A stretch of 8,579 nt of DNA from NCBI GenBank assembly GCA_017557265.1, contig JAFZAM010000055.1:1-8579 (forward strand), read 5' to 3'. Position 1 is the stretch's first letter, and each line of letters starts with the position of its first letter. Shown here one piece after another: positions 1-8,269 of the stretch. Made by a program: the position numbers and the translations under genes. The notes under the pieces were generated by a model, which was given only the letters and a program-made list of their open reading frames with translations, made no database searches and had not been told where the DNA came from. The DNA is from Oscillospiraceae bacterium (GTDB taxonomy: Bacteria > Bacillota > Clostridia > Oscillospirales > Oscillospiraceae).

Positions 1-1
1 C

Positions 2-885
<884 letters not shown>

Positions 886-889
<4 letters not shown>

Positions 890-1767
890 AGTCTCATATC
901 TGCATAATAGCCGCCGCGGCCCTCTGGGGCTGCATAGGCATATTCTTAAAGCTGCTGACCGCCGCCGGCCTCGGGACGATGCAGGCCGTCGCCGTCCGCG
1001 TCATCCTCGCGGCGATCCTGTACGCGGCCTTCCTGCTCATAACGGACCGCAAGGCGTTCCGCATCCGTTTCCGCGATATCTGGATGTTCGTCGGAACGGG
1101 GATATGCAGCCTCGTCTTCTTCAACTGGTGCTATTTCAGCTGCATCAAGTCGATAGAAGGCGGCGGGCTCGGCATAGCGGCCGTGCTCCTCTACACCGCG
1201 CCCATCTTCGTCATGATAATGTCGGCTGTCTTCTTCCGCGAGAAGCTCACGCCCGTCAAGCTCGTCGCCCTGGTGCTGACGTTCGCGGGCTGCCTTCTCG
1301 TCACGGGGGTCGTCGGCAGCAAAGCCGCCATCCCGACTAAGGCCATACTCTACGGCCTCGGCTCCGGCTTCGGCTACGCGCTATACAGCATCTTCGGCAA
1401 GGCCGCGACGAAGCGCTACGGCTCGAAGACAGTCACGGTCTGGAGCTTCATCCTCGGCGCGGTCGCCGTCGTGCCGTTCATGTTCGGCGTGAAATGGAGC
1501 GGCCTCGCGACGCCGAGAGGCATATTCGGCGCGCTCGGCATCTCGATACTCTGCTGCATCCTGCCGTATCTTCTGTATACGGAGGGACTCAAGAGCGTCG
1601 AGCCGGGCAGGGCGTCCGTCATGGCGACGGTCGAGCCCGTAGTCGCCGCGATAGTCGGCATATTCTACGGGGAGATGCCGACCGCCCTGCGCATAGTCGG
1701 CATGGCGCTCGTCATCGGCGCGATAGCCCTCATGGGCCTCGCGGACAGAAAAAAGAAAAAGGCTTAG
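886..1767 (+). CDS. EamA/DMT-family membrane transporter
   Basis: A 293-residue integral membrane protein of the drug/metabolite transporter superfamily (EamA, formerly DUF6). Such proteins export or import small metabolites such as amino acids or nucleotides; the substrate cannot be read from sequence. It shows the family duplication: two halves, about residues 5-140 and 152-286, each of five hydrophobic segments. Each half has the characteristic fourth-to-fifth helix region: YTAPIFVMIMSAVFFREKL near 103-121 and VEPVVAAIVGIFYGE near 249-263. Length is typical (about 290-300). The C-terminus is a short basic tail, DRKKKKA, expected to be cytoplasmic. The start is the ATG within the ATGA overlap with lepA; the frame stays open far upstream, but that sequence is lepA read out of frame and is Arg/Pro-rich. 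No good Shine-Dalgarno precedes this ATG, so translation probably depends on ribosomes finishing lepA. A strong terminator follows 10 nt after the stop. Confidence 0.93.
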
Positions 1768-1777
1768 AAATAGCAGC

Positions 1778-1815
1778 AAGCCGCCGTTTACGGAGTGTAA
1801 ACGGCGGCTTTTTTT
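1778..1815 (+). terminator. Rho-independent terminator after the EamA gene
   Basis: A perfect 14-bp stem, AAGCCGCCGTTTAC (1778-1791) with GTAAACGGCGGCTT (1797-1810), closes a GGAGT loop and runs into seven T residues (1809-1815), with a further T-rich stretch to 1823. It ends the lepA-EamA transcript. It lies between two convergent genes. Read leftward, only two T residues follow the stem before GCTGC, so it should be weaker for the minus-strand ABC gene, whose stop codon is 15 nt to the right of the T-run. No separate minus-strand terminator is seen. Confidence 0.95.
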
Positions 1816-1829
1816 GCGTTTTTCGGGCA

Positions 1830-4800
1830 TTATTCGCTCCTCAGCGCCTCGACCGGGTCCTTCCGCGCGGCGACGCCGGAGGGGATGAGCCCCGCGAGCA
1901 GCGTAAGCCCCATGCTGATGAGGACGAGGACGACGCAGGCGAGCGGCGGCAGGTAGGCGTTGATGTCGTTTATCTTCGCCAGCGCGTGGACGATGAGGTT
2001 TATCGGGATGCACAGCAGCAGCGACAGGATGATGCCCAGCACGCCCGCCGTGAAGCCGACGAGGAGCGTCTCGGCGTTGAAGACGCGGGATATGTCGCGC
2101 TTGGAGGCGCCGACGGCGCGGAGTATGCCTATCTCCTTCGTCCTCTCGAGGACGGAGACGTAGGTTATTATCCCTATCATGATGGAGGAGACGACGAGCG
2201 AGACGCTGACGAAGACGATGAGCCCGTAGCTTATCGCGTCTATTATCGTCGTGATGCCGCTCATGAGGAGTGCGACGTAGTCGGTGTAGACGATGCGGTC
2301 GTCCTCGTTTTCCACGGAGTCGTTGTATTCCGAGATGCGCTCGGATATCGCGTCCTTGTTCTCGAACGAGTCCGCGTAGAGGCTTATCGAGGACGGCGCG
2401 GCGAGGTCGAGCACGCCGAGCGCGCGCAGGTTTTCCGCATACGAGCTGCCGGAGGCCTCCGAGGGCATGAAGCGGTCGTACCAGTCCGCGAGTTCCGCGG
2501 TATCGGCCGAGTCCGCGAGAGCGTCGAGCGCCGCGGCGGCCTTGGCGTAGGCCTGCGGTCCGTCGGGGGAGACCGAGGAGGCGTAAATTTGCACCGCGTC
2601 CTCGGCGACGGCGGCGTTCACGGCCGCGTCGAGCTCAGCGGGCGTCAGCCCTGCAAGGTAGGAATATACGGCCTCTGCGGGGATGCCCGTCGCGCCGGCC
2701 CACTTCGCCGCGAGATACGCGCTTTTCGCTGCAGAATCGGGCAGACGGGCCCTTATCCCCGCGGCTATCGCGGCGAGCTCCTCTTCCGTAGGCGCGGTCA
2801 TGACGGCCTTCACGCGCTCGGCCGCCGCGCCCTCGAGGTCTGCGAGGATCGTATCGCACACGGAGCCGCGGATGAGCTCGGCGAGCTCCTCGTCGGAGTA
2901 GGCCGCGAGGAAGGCCTTCGCCGTCCCTGCGTCCATCCCGTAGGACTGCGCCGCAAGGGCGACCATGTCGTCGCGCGTCTCGAACTGCGCCATGTAGGCG
3001 TCGACGGCGGCGCTCACGTTCGCGTCGTCGGGAATGGCGTATATCTTCGCGAGCAGGCCGGTCTTGTCCGCGTCGGAGAGCGAGGCGATGCGCTCCCGCG
3101 CGGCGTCGGCTTTTCCGGCCTCAGAGAGCTCCGCGTCGTCCGTGACCGCGAAAGGCAGGCCCGTCAGCACGTCGGTATTCGCGTTCGCCGGGTCCTTCTG
3201 CGCGAGGACGGGGCCGCTGACCGCCGTCTCCTCGATGACGCGTCGCGTCAGCGCGGCGGTATAGCCGAGCGAGCCGGAGAGGGAGGCCGCCCGCGCGCCC
3301 TCGGCGGGCCTTATGATGCCGACGATATTCAGATCGAAGCCGTTTTTGACGGCGAGCTCGAGCATCTGCGCGTCGCCGCCTATATACTCCCAGACGCCGC
3401 TGCCGTTCCTGTCGGCGTAGAAGTCCGCGTCGAGCAGGAGCTTGAAAGTGGTTTTGCAAATGTCTTCATAACTGACTGTCGGGCTCTCGGGCTCTATCTC
3501 CTCGCCGGTCATCGCGGCGGCGAAGATGCGGTCTATATTCTCCTCGGGAATGAGCCCGAGCGCGTAGAACGTGATGTCGGTTATCTCGTTATTTCTGTCC
3601 ACGATGAGGACGACGTCGCTCGCCCCGGTCGGCCAGCGCCCGTAGACGAGTTCGTACTGCGAGGATACGATCTCCGAGACCGGCTCGCCGTCCCTGCCGG
3701 GCATTATCTCGCTCCAGAGCTCGTATGAGCCGAAGCGCCCGCCGAGCATGGAGGCGAAGCTGACCGCGCCCTCCGTGCCGGCCATCCCGCCGGAGATTAT
3801 CGCGGGCTCGCAGGGGTGGTATTTCCCGTCTTCGCCCTTGACGAAGGCGTTGATATCGACGTCGTAGCCGTAGTGCACGTCGGAGACGAGCGCGCCTATG
3901 CCCTCGCCGGAGGCGAGCTTTTCGTCGAGGTATTTCTTGAAGTCGGAGAGGTTGTTGACGGTCGGCTCGGCGGAGAAGACGGCGTTGAACATGTCGTACA
4001 TCTGCGAGTTGCAGTAGACCGCGTCGCGCTCGTGCGAGAGCTCGGCCGTGCGTATCTCGCCGAAGGCGGAGAGCATCGTCCCGAGGTCGTTCTGCTCGGC
4101 TTCGAGGACTATCGGGTAGGACGAGAGCGTCTCCTCCTGCACGTCGTTTATATATCTCTGCACGCCCGTCGACATGGCGAGGATGAGCGCTATGCCTATG
4201 ATGCCTATGCTGCCGGCGAAGGCCGTCATGAACGTCCTGCCCTTTTTCGTCAGAAGGTTATTAAATGACAGCGAGAGCGCCGTGAAGAAGGACATGGAGG
4301 TCCTGCCGGAGCGCGCTTTTTTAACGGGCTCCGACTCCGCGTCCCCGGGCGGGAGAGTATCCCCGACGACGCGCCCGTCGAGCAGGCGCACTATGCGCGT
4401 GGAGTAGCGCTCGGCGAGCTCGGCGTTGTGCGTGACCATGACGACGAGCTTGTCGCGCGCTATGTCGCGGAGCAGGTCCATGACCTGCACGCTCGTGTCC
4501 GAGTCGAGCGCGCCGGTCGGCTCGTCGGCGAGGAGTATATCCGGGTCGTTTACGAGAGCGCGCGCTATCGCGACGCGCTGCATCTGCCCGCCGGAGAGCT
4601 GGTTCGGCCGCTTTTTCATCTGGTCGGCAAGGCCGACCTTCTCGAGGGCCTCCTTCGCGCGCCTGCGCCTCTCCTCCTTCGCCACGCCCGAGAGCGTGAG
4701 CGCGAGCTCGACGTTGGCGAGGACGGACTGGTGGGGGATGAGGTTGTAGCTCTGGAAGACGAAGCCGACGGAGTGGTTGCGGTAGGCGTCCCAGTCCTTG

Positions 4801-5021
4801 TCGGAAAACTCCTTTGTCGAGCGCCCGTTTATGACGAGGTCGCCCGAGTCGTAGCGGTCGAGGCCGCCGATGACGTTGAGCAGCGTGGTCTTCCCGCAGC
4901 CGGAGGGCCCGAGGACGGAGACGAACTCGCTGTCGCGGAACGAGAGCGACACGCCGTCGAGGGCGGTCACCTCCGTATCGCCGGCCCTGTACGTTTTGAC
5001 GATGTTTTTCAGTTCGAGCAT
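1830..5021 (-). CDS. ABC exporter, ATPase fused to FtsX-type permease with large external domain
   Basis: A 1063-residue one-chain ABC transporter of the MacB/LolCDE (type VII, mechanotransmission) class, which exports or extracts peptides, antibiotics or lipids at the envelope; the substrate is unknown. The ATPase (residues 1-225) has all motifs: Walker A GPSGCGKT (38-45), Q-loop Q90, signature LSGGQ (142-146), Walker B ILLADE (162-167) and H-loop H198. A basic linker leads to TM1 (about 265-285), an extracytoplasmic region of about 650 residues (286-932), and three C-terminal helices (about 933-957, 986-1010, 1027-1051). The cytoplasmic segment VLERTKEIGILRAVGASKRDI is the FtsX hallmark. 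The external domain far exceeds MacB's (about 225 residues); from memory, long fusions of this kind are common in Clostridia. The start chosen is ATG at 5021, where MLELKNIVKTY opens the ABC fold, with GGTGA 5 nt upstream. The frame extends to 5207, but that part is promoter-like DNA; a GTG at 5030 is possible. ABC-transporter function is near certain; export direction is inferred from the family. Confidence 0.95.
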   Translation of the reverse strand: MLELKNIVKTYRAGDTEVTALDGVSLSFRDSEFVSVLGPSGCGKTTLLNVIGGLDRYDSGDLVINGRSTKEFSDKDWDAYRNHSVGFVFQSYNLIPHQSVLANVELALTLSGVAKEERRRRAKEALEKVGLADQMKKRPNQLSGGQMQRVAIARALVNDPDILLADEPTGALDSDTSVQVMDLLRDIARDKLVVMVTHNAELAERYSTRIVRLLDGRVVGDTLPPGDAESEPVKKARSGRTSMSFFTALSLSFNNLLTKKGRTFMTAFAGSIGIIGIALILAMSTGVQRYINDVQEETLSSYPIVLEAEQNDLGTMLSAFGEIRTAELSHERDAVYCNSQMYDMFNAVFSAEPTVNNLSDFKKYLDEKLASGEGIGALVSDVHYGYDVDINAFVKGEDGKYHPCEPAIISGGMAGTEGAVSFASMLGGRFGSYELWSEIMPGRDGEPVSEIVSSQYELVYGRWPTGASDVVLIVDRNNEITDITFYALGLIPEENIDRIFAAAMTGEEIEPESPTVSYEDICKTTFKLLLDADFYADRNGSGVWEYIGGDAQMLELAVKNGFDLNIVGIIRPAEGARAASLSGSLGYTAALTRRVIEETAVSGPVLAQKDPANANTDVLTGLPFAVTDDAELSEAGKADAARERIASLSDADKTGLLAKIYAIPDDANVSAAVDAYMAQFETRDDMVALAAQSYGMDAGTAKAFLAAYSDEELAELIRGSVCDTILADLEGAAAERVKAVMTAPTEEELAAIAAGIRARLPDSAAKSAYLAAKWAGATGIPAEAVYSYLAGLTPAELDAAVNAAVAEDAVQIYASSVSPDGPQAYAKAAAALDALADSADTAELADWYDRFMPSEASGSSYAENLRALGVLDLAAPSSISLYADSFENKDAISERISEYNDSVENEDDRIVYTDYVALLMSGITTIIDAISYGLIVFVSVSLVVSSIMIGIITYVSVLERTKEIGILRAVGASKRDISRVFNAETLLVGFTAGVLGIILSLLLCIPINLIVHALAKINDINAYLPPLACVVLVLISMGLTLLAGLIPSGVAARKDPVEALRSE

Positions 5022-5053
5022 GAGCTTCACCGCCGTAGTTGAGATATAAATAA

Positions 5054-5083
5054 AGGGTAACACGCTTAACAGTCGCTTGTCTA
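5054..5083 (-). promoter_or_regulatory. Candidate promoter for the ABC exporter gene
   Basis: On the minus strand, TAGACA (5083-5078; 5 of 6 to the -35 consensus) is followed after 18 nt by TACCCT (5059-5054), which keeps the key T, A and final T of a -10 box. Transcription would begin near 5047, leaving a leader of about 25 nt before the ATG at 5021. The -10 is poor, so this is tentative. Confidence 0.3.
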
Positions 5084-5138
5084 TACGCGGGAGGATATTT
5101 TCTCCTTTTTCTCGCGGACGGCTAAATTCGCCGCGTTG

Positions 5139-5167
5139 TTGACATGTGGTAAAATAATGTATAAAAT
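5139..5167 (+). promoter_or_regulatory. Strong sigma-70/sigma-A type promoter for the FAD dehydrogenase gene
   Basis: A perfect -35 box TTGACA (5139-5144), a 17-nt spacer and a 5-of-6 -10 box TAAAAT (5162-5167) face the gene that starts at 5228. The predicted start of transcription, near 5174, gives a leader of about 54 nt. The leader contains a small 5-bp hairpin, GCCGG-CATGA-CCGGC (5176-5190), and then the RBS. It is the best promoter in the window and suggests fairly constitutive expression; I see no clear operator palindrome overlapping it. Confidence 0.85.
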
Positions 5168-5215
5168 CTAATGTTGCCGGCATGACCGGCGGCTTCAAGG
5201 AAATCATAACTGAAC

Positions 5216-5220
5216 GGAGA
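5216..5220 (+). promoter_or_regulatory. Ribosome-binding site fixing the start at 5228
   Basis: GGAGA lies 7 nt before the ATG at 5228, ideal spacing. It settles the start codon of the FAD dehydrogenase together with the MTTDIAIIGAGPAG N-terminus. Confidence 0.85.
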
Positions 5221-5227
5221 TAATATA

Positions 5228-6631
5228 ATGACTACGGACATAGCCATAATCGGAGCGGGACCCGCGGGGATATTCACGGCCATCGAGCTCATCAGGCTCG
5301 GCTGCCGCAAGAAGATAGTCCTCGTCGAGCAGGGAAGGCCGATGGCCGAGCGCCGCTGCCCCAAGGAGCAGACGAAAAAGTGCGTCGGCTGCAAGCCCTT
5401 CTGCCATATAACGAGCGGCTTTTCCGGCGCCGGCGCGTTTTCCGACGGGAAGCTCTCGCTCTCGTGCGAGGTCGGCGGCGACCTGCCCGATCTCATCGGG
5501 GCCGACAGGGCGCAGGAGCTCATCGACTACACCGACACGATATACCTCGACTTCGGCGCCGACGAGCACGTCGAGGGCCGCGGCAACGACGAGGAGATCA
5601 AGGAGATACGCCGCCGCGCCATCCAGGCCGGCCTGAAGCTCGTCGACTGCCCGATACGCCACCTCGGCACCGAGCGCGCGCAGGAGCTCTACGGAAACAT
5701 CCAGCAGTACCTCGCCGCGAGCGGCGTCGAGCTGCTCTTCGGCACGCGATGCCAGGACCTCATCATCGAAAACGGCGTCTGCCTCGGAGCCGTCCTCGCC
5801 GACGTCCAGACGGGGAAGACGACGGAGCTCCGCGCGGGCGAGACCGTCGTCGCCGCGGGGCGCGGGGGCGCGGAGTGGCTCGAAAACCAGTGCGCCATAC
5901 ACGATATCCACCACAAGCCCGGCACCGTCGACATCGGCGTCCGCGTCGAGTGCCGCACGGAGATCATGGAGCGCGTCAACGAGGTGCTCTACGAGTCCAA
6001 GCTCATAGGCTATCCCAAGCCCTTCAAGAACAAGGTCAGGACCTTCTGCCAGAATCCCGGCGGCTTCGTCAGCCAGGAAAACTACGACAACGGCCTCTCC
6101 GTCGTCAACGGCCATTCATACAAGTCCCTCAAGAGCGAGAACACGAACGTCGCCATCCTCTGCTCGCACAACTTCTCCGAGCCCTTCAACCAGCCCATAG
6201 CCTACGCCCAGCGCGTCGGCGAGCTTACGAACATGCTCGGCGCGGGGCACATCCTCGTCCAGCGCTTCGGCGACATCCTCGACGGCAAGCGCACATGGGC
6301 CAAGGAGCTCGCCGCCTCGAACGTCAGGCCGACCCTGCCCGACGCCGTCGCCGGCGACATTACCTTCGCCATGCCGTACAGGACCATGACCAACATCATA
6401 AACTTCATGAAGGCCATGGATTTCGTCGTGCCGGGCTTCGCCGGCGAGGAGACGCTGCTCTATTCGCCCGAGCTGAAGTTTTACAGCAACAAGGTCAGAA
6501 TGACGCCCGACCTCAGGACGAGCGTGCAGGGCCTCTTCTGCCTCGGCGACGCGAGCGGCTGGACGCGCGGGCTCATGATGGCCTCCTCCATGGGCGTTCT
6601 GATGGCGCGCGGCCTCGCTTCGGAGAGCTGA
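5228..6631 (+). CDS. FAD-dependent dehydrogenase, COG2509-like, with cysteine cluster
   Basis: A 467-residue cytoplasmic flavoprotein. The N-terminal Rossmann motif GAGPAG (residues 9-14), with an acidic residue ending the second strand (VLVEQG, E34), binds FAD. The C-terminal GLFCLGDASGWTRGLMMASSMG closes the FAD site. It matches the general pattern of the uncharacterised FAD-dependent dehydrogenase family COG2509: after the first strands comes a cysteine cluster C44-x7-C52-x2-C55-x3-C59, then SGFSGAGAFSDGKLSLSCE. The cluster could hold metal or iron-sulfur, or do thiol redox chemistry; the sequence does not say which. Electron donor and substrate are unknown, and no signal peptide or membrane segment is present. 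The length suits the family. It has its own near-consensus promoter and RBS. No terminator is visible after the stop, so some transcription may continue into the protease gene 124 nt downstream. FAD binding is very likely; the exact reaction is not known. Confidence 0.9.
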   Translation: MTTDIAIIGAGPAGIFTAIELIRLGCRKKIVLVEQGRPMAERRCPKEQTKKCVGCKPFCHITSGFSGAGAFSDGKLSLSCEVGGDLPDLIGADRAQELIDYTDTIYLDFGADEHVEGRGNDEEIKEIRRRAIQAGLKLVDCPIRHLGTERAQELYGNIQQYLAASGVELLFGTRCQDLIIENGVCLGAVLADVQTGKTTELRAGETVVAAGRGGAEWLENQCAIHDIHHKPGTVDIGVRVECRTEIMERVNEVLYESKLIGYPKPFKNKVRTFCQNPGGFVSQENYDNGLSVVNGHSYKSLKSENTNVAILCSHNFSEPFNQPIAYAQRVGELTNMLGAGHILVQRFGDILDGKRTWAKELAASNVRPTLPDAVAGDITFAMPYRTMTNIINFMKAMDFVVPGFAGEETLLYSPELKFYSNKVRMTPDLRTSVQGLFCLGDASGWTRGLMMASSMGVLMARGLASES

Positions 6632-6755
6632 GAAACGCCCCGTCTAAGATTATTCCCCGAAAATTCAAAATATCGAATAAAACCGTTCACTTTGCGGACA
6701 CAATAGAGCGTTATAGTCTCATCGTAAAGCAAAAAACCGCAATGGAGTGATCGAA
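6632..6755 (+). promoter_or_regulatory. AT-rich leader region upstream of the HtrA-like gene
   Basis: This gap is markedly richer in A/T than the flanking genes, as expected for a promoter region. TATAGT (6712-6717) is a good -10 box, but no recognisable -35 sits 16-18 nt before it (TTTGCG is 15 nt away), so any promoter here may need an activator, an alternative sigma factor, or be weak. No terminator hairpin for the upstream gene is seen. A clear RBS, GGAG at 6744-6747, lies 8 nt before the ATG at 6756. Its extended form GGAGTGATC resembles the anti-SD complement and also supplies the GTG at 6747 that could be mistaken for the start. Confidence 0.45.
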
Positions 6756-8150
6756 ATGAACGAAAATCCGAACACCAATTATTCCGTCGGATACGATACT
6801 TATCCCGCCTATAACGCGCAGCCCGTGCAGCAGCCCGCCCCGAAGAAGAAAAAGGGCGTCGCGCTCAAGGTCATAGCGATCGTGCTCGTCTGCGTCATAG
6901 TCGGCGGCTTCGCGGGACTCGGCGTGAGGTCGGTCATCAAGGACCTCGGCGGCATTCCCGAGCTCTCCGCCAGGACGGAAAGCCCCGACGCGCCGCAGGT
7001 CGACGTCCAGGCTCCGAACGGGACGAGACCGAATCAGCCGACCCAGCCGACCCAGCCGGCGCAGGCCGGTTCCTCGACCCAGACGACCGATACCGTCGCC
7101 GCGACCGGCCAGCCTCTGACCGTCCAGACCTCGACGGGGAGCGGGATCCTCTCCGGCTCCGAGATATATGAGAAGGTCGTCCCCGCCTGCGTCGGCGTCG
7201 TGACGCCCATAACGCAGACCAACATCTTCGGTCAGGAGGTCTCGACCCCGATATCCGGCTCCGGCTTCATCATCACCGAGGACGGCTATATCCTCACCAA
7301 CTACCACGTCGTCGAGGAAGCGAACAAGATGAACTATCCCATCAAGGTCGCGACCTACGCCGGCGACGAGTACGACGCCGTTATCGTCGGCTACGACGAG
7401 GAGAACGACGTCGCGCTCCTCAAGATAGACGCGACGGGGCTCGCCACCGTGACCATAGGCAGCATCGAGGATACGAAGGTCGGCGAGACCGTCTACGCCA
7501 TCGGCAACCCCCTCGGCGAGCTGACCTACACCTTCACCAACGGCATCGTCAGCGCCCTTGACCGCGAGATCAATACCGAAAGCGGCATCTCGATCAATAT
7601 GTTCCAGACCAACGTCGCCATCAACGCCGGCAACAGCGGCGGCCCGATCATTAATTCGCGCGGCGAGGTCGTCGGCATCGCCTCCGCCAAGTATTCCGAC
7701 ACCGGCGTCGAGGGCCTCGGCTTCGCCATCCCCATCGACGACGCGATGAAGATAGCCAACGATATCGTGACCTACGGCTTCGTGCGCGGCAAGCCCTACT
7801 TCGGCATCACCGTCGCGACTGCGGGCAGCGGCAGCGGCTACGGGTACGGTTACGGCTTCGGCTTCGGCTACGGCTACGGCCAGCAGAGCAATACCGTCTC
7901 CGGCGCGGAGATACGCGCCGTCGATGAAAACAGCTGCGCCGCCAAGGCGGGCCTCGAGGTCGGCGATATCATCACCAAGCTCGGAGACCAGGACGTCCGC
8001 AACCAGTCCGATCTGATCATCGCGAAGGCCGCCTACCATGCCGGCGACACCGCGATCCTGACGATCTACCGCGACGGCGAGTATCTTGAAAAGACCATAG
8101 TCTTCGACGAGCTCGTTATGCGTCAGAATACCGGTTCCGTTCAGGGCTGA
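6756..8150 (+). CDS. HtrA/DegP-family membrane-anchored serine protease with PDZ domain
   Basis: A 464-residue envelope protease that probably degrades misfolded or mislocalised proteins outside the membrane. Order: a cytoplasmic tail rich in N, Q, Y and P ending in a KKKK stop (residues 1-33); one membrane helix (about 36-56), so an N-in signal anchor rather than a cleaved signal; a disordered P/Q/T linker containing NQPTQPTQP (about 70-130); a trypsin-like domain (about 135-340) with the complete triad H184 (TNYHVV), D218 (NDVALL) and S294 (GNSGGP); and one PDZ domain (about 346-450) with EVGDIITKLGDQDV. It resembles HtrA/YkdA-type proteins of Bacillota in layout and length. Odd: a 15-residue Gly/Tyr/Phe run (361-375) inside the PDZ domain. 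The ATG at 6756 is preferred over the in-frame GTG at 6747 because that GTG overlaps the Shine-Dalgarno. A strong terminator follows; no two-component genes adjoin it. Confidence 0.95.
   Translation: MNENPNTNYSVGYDTYPAYNAQPVQQPAPKKKKGVALKVIAIVLVCVIVGGFAGLGVRSVIKDLGGIPELSARTESPDAPQVDVQAPNGTRPNQPTQPTQPAQAGSSTQTTDTVAATGQPLTVQTSTGSGILSGSEIYEKVVPACVGVVTPITQTNIFGQEVSTPISGSGFIITEDGYILTNYHVVEEANKMNYPIKVATYAGDEYDAVIVGYDEENDVALLKIDATGLATVTIGSIEDTKVGETVYAIGNPLGELTYTFTNGIVSALDREINTESGISINMFQTNVAINAGNSGGPIINSRGEVVGIASAKYSDTGVEGLGFAIPIDDAMKIANDIVTYGFVRGKPYFGITVATAGSGSGYGYGYGFGFGYGYGQQSNTVSGAEIRAVDENSCAAKAGLEVGDIITKLGDQDVRNQSDLIIAKAAYHAGDTAILTIYRDGEYLEKTIVFDELVMRQNTGSVQG
7035..7061 (+). repeat. 9-bp tandem repeat coding the P/Q/T linker
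   Basis: Two exact copies of CAGCCGACC and a third degenerate copy (CAGCCGGCG) encode QPT-QPT-QPA at residues 94-102 of the protease, in the flexible linker between the membrane anchor and the catalytic domain. Such a repeat can vary in copy number by slippage without breaking the frame. Confidence 0.8.
7836..7880 (+). repeat. Gly-aromatic dipeptide repeat within the PDZ coding region
   Basis: Fifteen codons alternate glycine (GGC, GGG or GGT) with TAC or TTC, encoding GYGYGYGFGFGYGYG at residues 361-375 of the protease. It is a 6-bp imperfect tandem repeat, preceded by a GSGSG stretch, and interrupts the PDZ fold between its first strand (PYFGI) and the GAEIRAV strand. Confidence 0.9.
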
Positions 8151-8165
8151 AAAACATCGAACGCG

Positions 8166-8197
8166 AAAGCGGCGGGAATCATTCCCGCCGCTTTTTT
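8166..8197 (+). terminator. Rho-independent terminator after the HtrA-like gene
   Basis: A 13-bp stem, AAAGCGGCGGGAA (8166-8178) with TTCCCGCCGCTTT (8182-8194), has a very short nominal TCA loop and runs into six T residues (8192-8197). In practice the A-T pairs beside the loop would open. It separates the protease transcript from the next gene; the A-tract on the left side gives little leftward activity. Confidence 0.93.
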
Positions 8198-8212
8198 ATG
8201 CCCATTTTGCCG

Positions 8213-8241
8213 TTGAAGCCCGTGGGAAAATATGAGATAAT
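8213..8241 (+). promoter_or_regulatory. Candidate sigma-70/sigma-A type promoter for the downstream flavoprotein
   Basis: TTGAAG (8213-8218, 4 of 6 to the -35 consensus), a 17-nt spacer and GATAAT (8236-8241, 5 of 6 to the -10) lie just after the terminator and face the gene at 8270. The predicted transcript start near 8248 leaves a leader of about 22 nt. Position and spacing support it. Confidence 0.6.
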
Positions 8242-8269
8242 AAGAAAAAAGAACATGGAGGGATATCCC

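Noticed and set aside
1494..3728. A 744-codon open frame on the plus strand, opposite the ABC exporter gene
   Set aside because: It is a shadow of GC-rich coding: rich in R, D, E, V and G, with no domain, start context or hydrophobic pattern. The opposite strand has a complete ABC transporter with all motifs.
5176..5190. GCCGG-CATGA-CCGGC hairpin in the flavoprotein leader as a riboswitch or attenuator
   Set aside because: Only 5 bp with no T-run and no alternative pairing seen; such hairpins are frequent by chance at this GC content.
5022..5207. N-terminal extension of the ABC exporter by 62 residues
   Set aside because: The extension covers AT-rich intergenic DNA containing the opposing promoter, and the family's ABC domain starts at MLELKNIVKTY.
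5204..6115. A 303-codon minus-strand open frame opposite the FAD dehydrogenase
   Set aside because: Antisense shadow: Ala/Leu/Asp/Val-rich with no recognisable fold, RBS or promoter, overlapping a clearly coding flavoprotein.
6711..8039. A 442-codon open frame on the minus strand, opposite the protease gene
   Set aside because: Composition is D/G/A/V/R repeats typical of an antisense shadow; the plus-strand frame contains the intact serine-protease triad.
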